DNA of 64,000 bases, from assembly GCF_002875705.1 (NCBI RefSeq), contig NZ_MCZZ01000124.1, positions 1 to 64,000 on the forward strand, written 5' to 3'. Below the pieces are notes generated by a model. That model was not told the DNA's origin, searched no databases, and saw only the letters and a program-made list of their open reading frames with translations. The translations under genes and the position numbers were made by a program. Shown here piece by piece: positions 26,693 through 35,290 of the stretch (position 1 is its first letter; each line of letters begins with the position of its first letter). This DNA is from Vibrio sp. 10N.261.45.E2. GTDB taxonomy: Bacteria > Pseudomonadota > Gammaproteobacteria > Enterobacterales > Vibrionaceae.

Positions 26693-27733
26693 TTAGCCGT
26701 TGTTTGCTTGTTTCGCTAACTCAGCGGCTTTTTTCTTCGCGCGTTTAGCCGCATCTTTTTCCGCGAGTTTCTTAAGGCCAGCTTTAGTGTAAGCCGTACC
26801 TGTCGCGTGGGCGATATCACGAATCACGTCCCACTCTTCTTTGTAGCTGATTGGTGAGAAGCGGTCTGCACCTTTGAATGATGCGCTCATCTCAGGTGTG
26901 AAGCGGTAGCTAAAGAAAGCTTCGTTGATCTTCTCAACCAGCTCCGGTTTTAGGTTGTACGCGTAACCAAACGCAGACGTTGGGAAGCGCGGGCTACGGT
27001 AGATGATCTTAAGTTCAGAATCATCAACACGGCCTGCTGCCACCATACGATCGTACACGTCAGATGCCACAGGTGCTGCATCATAGTCTCCGTTAAACAC
27101 ACCTAGGATAGATTGGTCATGCTTACCTGAGTAAAGCACTTTGTAGTCTTCATCTGGCACTAACCCTTTAGCTGGGAATAACGCTCGAGGAGCTAGGTTG
27201 CCAGAGTTTGATGATGCAGAAGTGTGTGCAACCTTTTTGCCTTTCAGATCAGCCATGGTGTTGATGCCGCTATCTTTACGCACAATGGTGATCAGATTGT
27301 AGCCTTGGAAACCAGACTCATCGCCTTTCACTGCAATTGGAACGTAACCCGCTAGGTTAACCGCGTAGCCAGTTGGGCCCGTAGAGAAACCAGCAACGTG
27401 CAAACGACCAGAACGCATCGCTTCTACTTGTGCAGAGTTCGAGTGCACGGTGTAGTAGATCACTCGCTTACCCGTGATCTTGCTTAAGTGAGCTTGGAAG
27501 TCGGCAAACGCATCTTTGTATAACGCAGGATCTTCTACCGGTGTGTAGGTAAACACAAGTGTGCTTGGATCATTCCATTCATCTGGGTTCTTTGGTGAAT
27601 CTGCCACTAGATCTTGGTTTTCATCACAGTATCGATCGTCTAACACACCACGGCTAGAGCAGTCGCTTGCCATAGCCATTGAAGGAAGTAGTAATGAGCT
27701 AGCGATTAACAGTCCTTTAACACTGATTTTCAT
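26693..27733 (-). CDS. phnD: PhnD-like phosphonate/phosphate-ester binding protein
   Basis: A 346-residue periplasmic binding protein. Signal peptide to AMAS (about residue 22), then a Cys-bounded extension (DCSSRGVLDDRYCDENQD), then the PhnD fold: FTYTPVEDPALYKDAFADF, YYTVHSNSAQVEAMRSGRLHVAGFSTGP, HTSASSNSGNLAPRALF (ligand-binding Ser/Thr loop), FNGDYDAAPVASDVYDRM. The C-terminus is Lys/Ala-rich. Start ATG 27733 has AAGG 7 nt upstream. The ligand is unknown: phosphonate, phosphite or a phosphate ester. Expression is probably sigma-54-dependent through the promoter at 27779-27794. Confidence 0.87.
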   Translation of the reverse strand: MKISVKGLLIASSLLLPSMAMASDCSSRGVLDDRYCDENQDLVADSPKNPDEWNDPSTLVFTYTPVEDPALYKDAFADFQAHLSKITGKRVIYYTVHSNSAQVEAMRSGRLHVAGFSTGPTGYAVNLAGYVPIAVKGDESGFQGYNLITIVRKDSGINTMADLKGKKVAHTSASSNSGNLAPRALFPAKGLVPDEDYKVLYSGKHDQSILGVFNGDYDAAPVASDVYDRMVAAGRVDDSELKIIYRSPRFPTSAFGYAYNLKPELVEKINEAFFSYRFTPEMSASFKGADRFSPISYKEEWDVIRDIAHATGTAYTKAGLKKLAEKDAAKRAKKKAAELAKQANNG

Positions 27734-27778
27734 ATTCAAACCTTACTTTTACTTATTGTTGAAAGTCACCTTCACTAT

Positions 27779-27794
27779 TGCAGTCTTTGTGCCA
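27779..27794 (-). promoter_or_regulatory. Sigma-54 promoter of the phnDCEE operon
   Basis: On the minus strand TGGCAC-AAAGA-CTGCA with correct GG/GC spacing, 46 bp upstream of phnD. It differs from the phosphodiesterase promoter at only a few positions. Confidence 0.8.
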
Positions 27795-27854
27795 GATTTT
27801 TATTTAAACCATTTCAACAACTTAAATGAAAAACCAAATTCAGAAATAAGTTTT

Positions 27855-27870
27855 GAGTCATTCATGTCCA
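27855..27870. promoter_or_regulatory. Activator site (UAS) copy 1 for phnD
   Basis: GAGTCATTCATGTCCA, matching the sites at 27889 and 29394. It lies about 60 bp upstream of the -24 element. Confidence 0.6.
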
Positions 27871-27888
27871 ACCTAGAAGTAGGTATTT

Positions 27889-27904
27889 GGGTCATTTATG
27901 TCCC
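27889..27904. promoter_or_regulatory. Activator site (UAS) copy 2 for phnD
   Basis: GGGTCATTTATGTCCC, a quasi-palindrome (GGGWCAT-N2-ATGWCCC), 34 bp from copy 1. Tandem sites are usual for sigma-54 activators. Confidence 0.65.
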
Positions 27905-27923
27905 GCCAATTTAAGTGGTAAAA

Positions 27924-27945
27924 AAAGAGCCCGAAGGCTCTTTGG
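27924..27945 (-). terminator. Terminator of phosphodiesterase gene
   Basis: AAAGAGCC-CGAA-GGCTCTTT; on the minus strand a T-run follows. It lies 46 bp beyond the stop codon, isolating this gene from phnD. Confidence 0.85.
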
Positions 27946-27988
27946 TTCACTACTTTTTCTCTTATTATTCTTCAATAATCCAGATAAC

Positions 27989-29209
27989 TTAGGCGTCGCT
28001 GTCCATGCAGTTTGCGTAGTAAGTTACCGTTGCAGGCCAGTCACTGAATACGCCCATGACACCAACATCTTGTGCCAGCACATCAAGCATTTTCATCATG
28101 TCGCCATCATTGTTGATGCCATCTTTCACGCTCTTGTAGTACCAACCGCCGCCTTGCGCTAGTGGGCCTGAACGTTCCAGAGTCCATGCGATAATCTCGA
28201 GGTCTGCATCTTTAGCGAGTTTGGCGTAGTTAGACGCAACCAGTTCATTGTTCTCATCTAAATCAACCAGAGCAAACAGGGGCGGCGCGATGATGTTTAC
28301 ACCCGCATCGTGCAGCTCTTTCATGTTCTCAACAGAAGCGACAAAGTCCGCTTGCTCGTAAACACGGTCATCAAGATAAACGGCTTGTTTACCGAATTTT
28401 GGTGCTGCTTTGATCCAGTACTTCACATCATCTAGGTTGAACGATTGCAAGTAAGTCTCTGAAGGTGCAAAGCCCGCATCTTTTAGTTCATCCACCAGCT
28501 TTTGCGCGTACATCTCTTGGCTGAAGCCATTGAAAGGCATCTCAACCGCTGCCGATTTCAATTCAGGTGTCACCTTCACGCCGTGCTCTTTAAATAGTGC
28601 TGCACTTTCTGCGTGTGTCATCAGTGTCCCAGTTTGGCTGTAAAGGTCAGTTCTCCAACCCGGTGTGCCATTCATGTACTCTTCGACAGTGGTCGCTTTC
28701 GGATTCGCGCCATCCATTTTCCCTTTGAGCGTCTTAAACTCTGCCAACGTGAAATCGGAAGTACGACACTCAACCTGAGCATCTTCACCTGTTGCTGGGT
28801 TCGCTGGTTTAAATGGAACTGAACACTTCTTAGCAAGTTCTGGATGCGCCAACACATCGGTTGTGGTGTGCAGATCACTTTGCGAGTGACGGCATACCAA
28901 CGCTTTATCTTTAGTAAAAGTGACATCACACTCAACGACACCCGCCCCCATCTGAATGGCAGCTAAGTAGGATTCCTTAGTGTGCTCAGGAAACTGCATT
29001 GCAGCTCCGCGATGCCCAATAGAAAAATCACTACGATGAAAAGGCCCTTCGCTACAACTGAGCAGCTTGGTTTTCAAAGGGCTCTCGTCCATATTGTTGA
29101 CTAAAAAGAGGGGACGAGGTCCTAGGTTTGCTGACTCTGTCGCCGCCCATGCTGTCATTGAGCTAACGCCGAGTATCAGAGCAATCGAACCTTTCAGTAT
29201 TTGCTTCAT
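27989..29209 (-). CDS. glpQ: Periplasmic glycerophosphodiester phosphodiesterase
   Basis: A 406-residue precursor: signal peptide to TAWA (about residue 22), then a GDPD domain. Catalytic motifs: [20 protein letters not shown] (HRG and E), [20 protein letters not shown] (E-x-D and the second His). It hydrolyses glycerophosphodiesters to glycerol 3-phosphate and an alcohol. It is longer than E. coli GlpQ, with a C-terminal part containing several inserted loops. ATG 29209 with GGAG upstream is clearly right: an upstream in-frame start would bury the signal peptide. A sigma-54 promoter and activator site lie upstream. Confidence 0.9.
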   Translation of the reverse strand: MKQILKGSIALILGVSSMTAWAATESANLGPRPLFLVNNMDESPLKTKLLSCSEGPFHRSDFSIGHRGAAMQFPEHTKESYLAAIQMGAGVVECDVTFTKDKALVCRHSQSDLHTTTDVLAHPELAKKCSVPFKPANPATGEDAQVECRTSDFTLAEFKTLKGKMDGANPKATTVEEYMNGTPGWRTDLYSQTGTLMTHAESAALFKEHGVKVTPELKSAAVEMPFNGFSQEMYAQKLVDELKDAGFAPSETYLQSFNLDDVKYWIKAAPKFGKQAVYLDDRVYEQADFVASVENMKELHDAGVNIIAPPLFALVDLDENNELVASNYAKLAKDADLEIIAWTLERSGPLAQGGGWYYKSVKDGINNDGDMMKMLDVLAQDVGVMGVFSDWPATVTYYANCMDSDA

Positions 29210-29315
29210 GTTTGTATCTCCTTGCAACAAGCAATTATTTTCTAACTTCCTTAATTCGGTCATTCCGATTTTCTCTAAGGTGACCTCATGTGGGCAGATC
29301 CCACAACGTAGGGAT

Positions 29316-29332
29316 TGCACGCTTTGTGCCAA
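29316..29332 (-). promoter_or_regulatory. Sigma-54 promoter of the phosphodiesterase gene
   Basis: On the minus strand TTGGCAC-AAAGC-GTGCA with exact -24/-12 spacing, about 107 bp upstream of the start codon. Confidence 0.8.
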
Positions 29333-29393
29333 ATATTAAAACTCTTTTATTACAATTACTTGAAACAGTTAATCATTCGACTAAATGATAAAT

Positions 29394-29409
29394 GGGTCAT
29401 TGTTGTCTT
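29394..29409. promoter_or_regulatory. Activator site (UAS) for the phosphodiesterase gene
   Basis: GGGTCATTGTTGTCTT, sharing GGGTCATT and TGTC with the two sites upstream of phnD, and placed at the same distance (about 62 bp) upstream of the -24 element. Confidence 0.55.
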
Positions 29410-29470
29410 ATGCTTTTTTCTTCAGCTTTTTTTGGGGTTAGCTTTGCTATTTGACAACCAACGTCGAGAC

Positions 29471-30823
29471 TTAGGCTTTAAAACTCTCTTTATCCAACTG
29501 GTGTTTCTTCATTTTTCGATAAAGCGTTTTACGTGGTAGATTCAGCTTGCTCGAGACCTCATTAATATTGCCAGCGCTTTCAATCAACGCCTCGGTCAGT
29601 ACATTTCTCTCGTACTGCTCCATCTGCTTTTCAAAGGCGAAATCTTCCCCAGTCGATTCACAAATCGGCGATTGAAGATCAAAGCCATCTCCGACAATAC
29701 CCAGTACAAACCGGTCAGCAACATTACGTAATTCACGTACGTTTCCAGGCCATTCATGTCGGCAGAGTTGTTGTATCTGTTCAGGGTAAATCGTTGATGG
29801 GCGCGTCTTGTACTTGTGGCTCGCTTGAATCACAAAGTGACGGAACAACACCTGAATGTCCTCTTTGCGTTGGCGAAGTGCCGGAAGATTTAAACTGGCA
29901 ATATTTAAGCGATAGAAAAGGTCGGCTCTGAATTCACCAGATTCACTGAGGCTTGCGAGGTCAGCTTTACTGGCAGCGACGACTACAATATCGACAGGTA
30001 TCAATTCATTGCCACCAACACGCTCGATCACTCGCTCTTGAATCACGCGCAGTAATTTGATCTGCACTGCGATCGGCATGCTTTCAATTTCATCGAGGAA
30101 AAGAGTACCACCATTGGCTTGTTCTATCTTACCAATGCGTTTCTTATTGGCGCTGGTAAACGAGCCCGCTTCATGACCAAACAACTCACTCTCAATAATG
30201 CTCTCTGTCATGCCACCACAGTTTATTGCGACAAACGGCTTTACCTTGCGACGGCTAAATTGGTGCAAGGCGCGAGCAATCACCTCTTTGCCCGTTCCAG
30301 TCTCGCCATTAATGATGGTATCAACCCCTGTATGAGACAGCGCAAGCACTTGCTTACGTATGGTGTCCATCGCCTTGGATTGGCCGATAACCACAGATTC
30401 AATGGGTAGTTCTGTATCCTGATCGTCGTCTAACGTTGCAGGACTATTGTGCTGACACTGCGCTAACGCCAAGTCGAGTTTTTCTACCAACTCACTGGCA
30501 TTGAGGGGCTTTTCTAGAAAGTCGAACGCACCTAACTTCATCGCCTCTATCGCCATAGGAATATCACCATGCCCACTCATCAGTAACACAGGAACGTTAG
30601 CTGCGCGATGTTGGATTGAGCTCAACAATGTAAGCCCGTCGACTTGTGGCATTCGCACATCACACAACACCACCGACTGACTGTTTGCTTTGAGTGATTT
30701 AAGGCCAAGGTTTGGGTCGGTAAAGCTAGTGACGCTAAACCCTTCGAGCTCCAACATTTCACTCACTGCTTCAACAACGTCTGTTTCATCGTCGATAAGA
30801 ACTATGTGTTTTTCTGAAGTCAT
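29471..30823 (-). CDS. Sigma-54-dependent response regulator (DctD/PgtA type)
   Basis: A 450-residue NtrC-family activator. Receiver domain residues 1-120 with phospho-acceptor in VVLCDVRMPQVDG and Lys in FLEKPLN; AAA+ domain about 145-380 with Walker A GETGTGKE, Walker B GGTLFLDE and Arg finger region; C-terminal Fis-type helix-turn-helix (INEVSSKLNLPRKTLYRKMKKH). The sigma-54 contact loop reads GSFTSA instead of the usual GAFTGA. It overlaps the kinase gene by 4 bp. Its likely targets are the two -24/-12 promoters immediately downstream. Confidence 0.92.
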   Translation of the reverse strand: MTSEKHIVLIDDETDVVEAVSEMLELEGFSVTSFTDPNLGLKSLKANSQSVVLCDVRMPQVDGLTLLSSIQHRAANVPVLLMSGHGDIPMAIEAMKLGAFDFLEKPLNASELVEKLDLALAQCQHNSPATLDDDQDTELPIESVVIGQSKAMDTIRKQVLALSHTGVDTIINGETGTGKEVIARALHQFSRRKVKPFVAINCGGMTESIIESELFGHEAGSFTSANKKRIGKIEQANGGTLFLDEIESMPIAVQIKLLRVIQERVIERVGGNELIPVDIVVVAASKADLASLSESGEFRADLFYRLNIASLNLPALRQRKEDIQVLFRHFVIQASHKYKTRPSTIYPEQIQQLCRHEWPGNVRELRNVADRFVLGIVGDGFDLQSPICESTGEDFAFEKQMEQYERNVLTEALIESAGNINEVSSKLNLPRKTLYRKMKKHQLDKESFKA

Positions 30824-32814
30824 GAGTCTGTGCCTTTTGGTAGAGTGACGATAAAGGTGGTGCCTTGGTGTTCAACTGATTCCACGTGAATCGAGCCGCC
30901 AAAGTCTTTAATTATGTTGTATGCGATAGACAAACCGAGCCCGAGCCCCTTACCTGTTGTCTTACGGGTATAAAATGGGTCGAACAGATAAGGGATGTCC
31001 TCTTCGGGTATCCCTAATCCATTGTCCTTAACTGCAATTTGAATAGTGTTCGGATACTCTTGAGTGGAGATGCTGAGCAGAGGCTGCTCCCTATGTTCAA
31101 CGGCATCCAGAGCATTGCTGATCAAATTCACCAGTACCTGCTCCAAGCGAATGCTGTTGGCTCGCACCATTTGATCGCTTTGTGGGGAATAGTGAATCAG
31201 CACCCTACTCTGCCGAGTTTCAAAAAGGTCGATCGCATCGCCAATCACCTTATCCACCTCGACGTTATCAATTTTGCCGTCACTCTTGCGTGAGAAGGCT
31301 TTCAAGTGACGGGTGATTGCCGCCACCTTATCTAGCAGGACTTCAATCTTTTGAAGGTTCTCTTCAGCTCTATCTGGTCTTTGCTTACCTAACCACAGTT
31401 GCGCGCTTCGAACATGACTGTTCACCGCCGTTAATGGTTGGTTGATCTCGTGAGTAATGCCAACACTTAACTGCCCCAACGCTGCCAGTTTTCCTGCTTG
31501 GATTAACTCATCTTGAGTAACACGCAGTTTGGCTTCGGCTAGGGTTCGCTCTTCTACTTCGGCCTCTAATTTTCGATTGGTTTGTTTCACGACTTTGGCG
31601 GTGGTTTGGAATACCTTTAAGTACTTGGCCATTTGTGTCACTTCGTCTTTGCCACGAATCGAAACTTCGGTATCTAAATGACCGGTAGAAATTGCAAACA
31701 TGTTGTCTTTCAGCTGTAAAAGCCTCTCCAAAATGCTCTTACGCACGTAGAACCATGAGATAGCCGCGGCAGCCAGCACACTAAAAAGAGAGAGAAAAAG
31801 TGACAAACGTTGGTTCGATTGCAAAGAGTGCTGCGCCTGTTGAATCGACAGGTCAATATTACTGTTCACTTGGCTGGTGTTGCGTTCAATCTGCACCGTT
31901 AACTGATTCAAATGCTCACGGCTGTTTTGTAAGAAATATTGCTCTTGATAGAGATGGTCGAGCGCTTTATTTTTCAGCCCATACAAGCTGCTATCACTTG
32001 AGGCTAGGTTGTAAATCACGGTAAGTTGATGATCTAGTTCTGGAAAGGCACTTCTTAGATCGCCACTTACCCAAAGCTGCCACCATTCTTCTCCAACCTG
32101 CTCAAGTCGTAAACTGGTGTAATCCAGCTCATTAAAACTGGAGTCGTTATACAGTTTTTCTACCAAGCCTAATTGGTAGTACAGCAGGGATTTTAACTGC
32201 GTGTATTGGATCTGGTCTTTGGCTGATTCAGGCAAGCTATCGAGTGAATCACTGGCTTGCTGCAATAGCGGGTAAAAGCCTTCGAGTAGATTTCGAAGTT
32301 CTTGGTTGAGCTGTTCAGATTCAATCTCACTTTGGTACAACAGACTGAGGCTATTGTTAACTTGAGCAATAAGATCTTTAAAATAGGAGTGATAATCCGG
32401 AAATTGCACCATAACGCTATTCATGACTGAAATAGCGTCTTCAATTTTTATCATCGCTTGTTTACGCTCTAAATTGGATTCAGCATCACTGAGTTGAGAT
32501 GAGGTTGTGATAATGACACGCACCATGTCATTTAAGCGAGCTGCGTTATCTAAAGCGGGGATTTCACTCTCTTTTAGCTCAACAAGGCGTTGATTTAGGT
32601 TATCAAAGGTGAAACTGGAGACTACCGAGAGGAAGATGGTAGTCATCGATAACATGGCTAACGCCAGCACCAAACGCAACTCTATGCCTTTCCAGCCAAA
32701 CCACTTACGACGCGGAATCTTGATCGGAAATGGACGTTCAAAACGGTCCTTGTTGTCTATCACCTTTGAGACACGACTACTCACTCGCCCCACCTTCTTC
32801 TCATCAAAAACCAA
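30820..32814 (-). CDS. Sensor histidine kinase (DctB/PgtB-like)
   Basis: A 664-residue inner-membrane kinase. TM1 about residues 45-68, a long helical periplasmic domain of about 270 residues (full of Leu/Gln/Ser helices), TM2 about 340-358, HAMP (KDNMFAISTGHLDTEVSIRGKDE), coiled coil, H-box GITHEINQPLTAV, N-box LVNLISNALDAVE, G-boxes DNGLGIP and GKGLGLGLS. The start shown is TTG without clear Shine-Dalgarno; a GTG ten codons later (32784) has AAGG upstream and may be the true start. Translationally coupled to the response regulator. Confidence 0.9.
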   Translation of the reverse strand: MVFDEKKVGRVSSRVSKVIDNKDRFERPFPIKIPRRKWFGWKGIELRLVLALAMLSMTTIFLSVVSSFTFDNLNQRLVELKESEIPALDNAARLNDMVRVIITTSSQLSDAESNLERKQAMIKIEDAISVMNSVMVQFPDYHSYFKDLIAQVNNSLSLLYQSEIESEQLNQELRNLLEGFYPLLQQASDSLDSLPESAKDQIQYTQLKSLLYYQLGLVEKLYNDSSFNELDYTSLRLEQVGEEWWQLWVSGDLRSAFPELDHQLTVIYNLASSDSSLYGLKNKALDHLYQEQYFLQNSREHLNQLTVQIERNTSQVNSNIDLSIQQAQHSLQSNQRLSLFLSLFSVLAAAAISWFYVRKSILERLLQLKDNMFAISTGHLDTEVSIRGKDEVTQMAKYLKVFQTTAKVVKQTNRKLEAEVEERTLAEAKLRVTQDELIQAGKLAALGQLSVGITHEINQPLTAVNSHVRSAQLWLGKQRPDRAEENLQKIEVLLDKVAAITRHLKAFSRKSDGKIDNVEVDKVIGDAIDLFETRQSRVLIHYSPQSDQMVRANSIRLEQVLVNLISNALDAVEHREQPLLSISTQEYPNTIQIAVKDNGLGIPEEDIPYLFDPFYTRKTTGKGLGLGLSIAYNIIKDFGGSIHVESVEHQGTTFIVTLPKGTDS

Positions 32815-33022
32815 CAGTAAAGGTCAACGATTCAATCAGTTAGGTGGTTAGCCCGACTTAAAATCACTTCAAATAGTTTTAGTGAAACTATGAAAACAAG
32901 AGTAATCATTAACATTTCACATAAAACACTATAACAATTATTTTATAAACCCCAGACTGTCTGTTTTGAGAGAGAAGAAAGTGACTTCACCGACAGAAAC
33001 GTGATTACTCTATCAATATAAA

Positions 33023-33055
33023 AAAATCGCATAGGTTAACGCCTATGCGATTTTT
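33023..33055 (-). terminator. Terminator of dgcA
   Basis: AAAATCGCATAGG / CCTATGCGATTTT hairpin with T-tracts on both sides. It separates the dgc genes from the two-component system. Confidence 0.85.
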
Positions 33056-33088
33056 GTATGGAGAGAGTTCTAACTGAATAGTTCAGAA

Positions 33089-34075
33089 TTAGAGAATGAT
33101 CATTCCATCTCGATAAGTCAGTGCTGGCGACAAGTCTTGACCAAGTAATACAGGTCCATCGAGATCGACAATTTCAGATTGCACAGCGATAGGCAGCGCT
33201 GCACGCATGGCCAGTGAAGTGCCAAGCATACAGCCCGACATCAAAGTAAAACCAAGCCTTTGCGCTTCTTCGGCAAGTGCTAATGCTTCTGTCAAACCAC
33301 CGGTTTTATCAAGCTTGATGTTGACCATTTCATACTTTCCCAATAACGAAGGCAGTTGAGAAGTGGTATGACAGCTTTCATCAGCACACAGTGGGATAGG
33401 ATGCTTGATGTGTGCCAGCGAGGCATCATGCTGTTGTGGTAAAGGTTGCTCAATCATCGCAATATCAAACTCAGTTAGCTGATTGAACAGCTCTTCGAGA
33501 TTCAATCCGGTCCAAGCTTCATTAGCATCCAGTACAATTTTAACTTCGGGAGCAGCTTCTCGGACAGTGCGCACGCGCTCTACCACTTGCTCACCATCAA
33601 GCTTCACTTTTAAAAGTTTCGCACCGTTCGCCACATAATCACGAGCTTGTGTTGCCATGGCTTCTGGTGTGCCAATCGAGACTGTCATTGCAGTAACAAT
33701 CTGCGCTGGTAGATCGAACAAGCTATTCGGAAAGGTCTGGTCGTTCTGCTGCGCTTGATAATCCCAAAGCGCACAGTCGATAGCATTACGCGCAGCTCCT
33801 CCGGTCAATGAAGACTGAAGATGATCTCGTAATTCTTCAGGATTCGTCATACCACGCTCAAAGGCCATTTCAATAGAGCTCGAAGCTTGTTGAATTTGCA
33901 CCAACACAGACTCTGATGACTCACCATAACGTGGGTAAGGCGTACATTCGCCCTGAGCTCGTTTGCCATCATGTTCAATGTAAACACGAACAACGCGACA
34001 CTCAGTTCGACTGCCACGAGAGATGCGAAAAGGCGTTTGCATCGCGATAGTAATGGGTTCTGCTGTAATCTTCAT
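33089..34075 (-). CDS. dgcA: N-acetyl-D-glutamate racemase DgcA (dipeptide epimerase-like)
   Basis: A 328-residue enolase-superfamily enzyme of the muconate-lactonising subgroup. Catalytic residues visible: KVKLD (the K-x-K pair), VLDANEAW (metal Asp), IEQPLP (metal Glu), CADES (metal Asp/Glu), VNIKLDKTGG (Lys on the other face). On sequence alone it would be called L-Ala-D/L-Glu epimerase. Its position 57 bp after dgcN argues for DgcA, which interconverts N-acetyl-D- and N-acetyl-L-glutamate in D-glutamate catabolism. Confidence 0.85.
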   Translation of the reverse strand: MKITAEPITIAMQTPFRISRGSRTECRVVRVYIEHDGKRAQGECTPYPRYGESSESVLVQIQQASSSIEMAFERGMTNPEELRDHLQSSLTGGAARNAIDCALWDYQAQQNDQTFPNSLFDLPAQIVTAMTVSIGTPEAMATQARDYVANGAKLLKVKLDGEQVVERVRTVREAAPEVKIVLDANEAWTGLNLEELFNQLTEFDIAMIEQPLPQQHDASLAHIKHPIPLCADESCHTTSQLPSLLGKYEMVNIKLDKTGGLTEALALAEEAQRLGFTLMSGCMLGTSLAMRAALPIAVQSEIVDLDGPVLLGQDLSPALTYRDGMIIL

Positions 34076-34132
34076 AATTTCACTCGGTTGATATCCGCTT
34101 TAACAAATGGAAACGTAGAAATGATGAAATCG

Positions 34133-35140
34133 TTAAAGTGAATGTCGCAAATGATCAGTAATCTGTTGTACACCAAAACGCACAGGATCCGTCACGGGTA
34201 CTTGATAAAGTGTGGTCCATTCTTGGCACAATGTCTCAGCATCTTCAATGCTCATCGCCGACGTGTTCAAGCAGATACCCACCAGTTTCACGTCTGGATT
34301 GGTCAGTCGCGCCGCTTGCAAGTTAGCTTCAATGGTCTGTTCAATCGTTGGCAATTGCGCATGAGGAAGGTTGCGAATATGTGGTCGCCCTACTTCATGG
34401 CACAGCACTAAGGCATCAGCTTGTGCGCCATGTAATAACCCCAAACTCACGCCAGCAAAAGACGGATTAAACAAGGAACCTTGCCCTTCAATGATGTCCC
34501 AATCGTGGTCGGTAAAATCCGGGCTGATTGCTTCAACCGCGCCAGAAATAAAATCCGCGACTACAGCATCAATCGAAATACCGTTGCCTTCAATCAAGAT
34601 ACCCGTTTGGCCTGTCGCTTTAAACTGAGCAGATATCCCCGCTTCTTTAAGCGATTTTCCAATCGCCAACGCCGAAAACATTTTGCCGACTGAGCAATCT
34701 GTTCCGACAGTAAGCAGGCGTTTACCTTGACGAGGCTTGCCATTACCAACATTAAGAGCACCATCAAAATGGCGTACATCATGAAGCTTAGTCAATCCTC
34801 GCTGTTGCATGTCAGCAAGCGGTGAAAATTCACTCAAGCGCTGGTGCATGCCCGATGCAATCTCAAATCCCATTTCTGCAGCTGCCATTATGGTTGGTTG
34901 CCATGACTCAGGGATCACTCCGCCCGGATTGGCAGTACCAATAACTAGCGTTTTCGCTCCCTGCGCTTGTGCCTGTTGCAAGGTCATATCCGTTAAACCA
35001 AGAGAAACGGTCTCTTCTGTTAAACGCAATTGGCCGACGCAGATTTCAGGTCGCCATTGGTGGATACCACGAGCGGTTTTTGCGGCGAGTGGGTCAGTAA
35101 CATCCCCAAGAAAAAGAAGGTAAGGTTGAGCGATAGACAT
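34133..35140 (-). CDS. dgcN: D-glutamate N-acetyltransferase DgcN (DUF1611)
   Basis: A 335-residue protein matching DUF1611: YLLFLGDVTDPLAAKTARGI at the N-terminus, a P-loop-like TVGTDCSVGKMFSALAI near residue 150, then DWDIIEGQGSLFNPSFAGVSLGLLHGAQAD. DgcN acetylates D-glutamate so that DgcA can racemise it. Of two nearby ATGs I chose 35140, 6 nt after AGGA. It forms an operon with dgcA and follows a LysR gene. Confidence 0.85.
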   Translation of the reverse strand: MSIAQPYLLFLGDVTDPLAAKTARGIHQWRPEICVGQLRLTEETVSLGLTDMTLQQAQAQGAKTLVIGTANPGGVIPESWQPTIMAAAEMGFEIASGMHQRLSEFSPLADMQQRGLTKLHDVRHFDGALNVGNGKPRQGKRLLTVGTDCSVGKMFSALAIGKSLKEAGISAQFKATGQTGILIEGNGISIDAVVADFISGAVEAISPDFTDHDWDIIEGQGSLFNPSFAGVSLGLLHGAQADALVLCHEVGRPHIRNLPHAQLPTIEQTIEANLQAARLTNPDVKLVGICLNTSAMSIEDAETLCQEWTTLYQVPVTDPVRFGVQQITDHLRHSL

Positions 35141-35290
35141 GAGCATTCCTATTTAATAAGTCCTTGTATGGATTTACTTTAATTAAGAATTTGAGCCCTG
35201 CCGAATGCCTATTCATCGGGCGCCTATAACATGATGTTATGGGTTATAAATTGGCTAGTGGTTTTTGGTGGTAGATGAAATAGATAGAAC

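Noticed and set aside
32609..32851. Reading frame opposite the sensor kinase N-terminus
   Set aside because: It is antisense to a well-supported gene and has no independent support.
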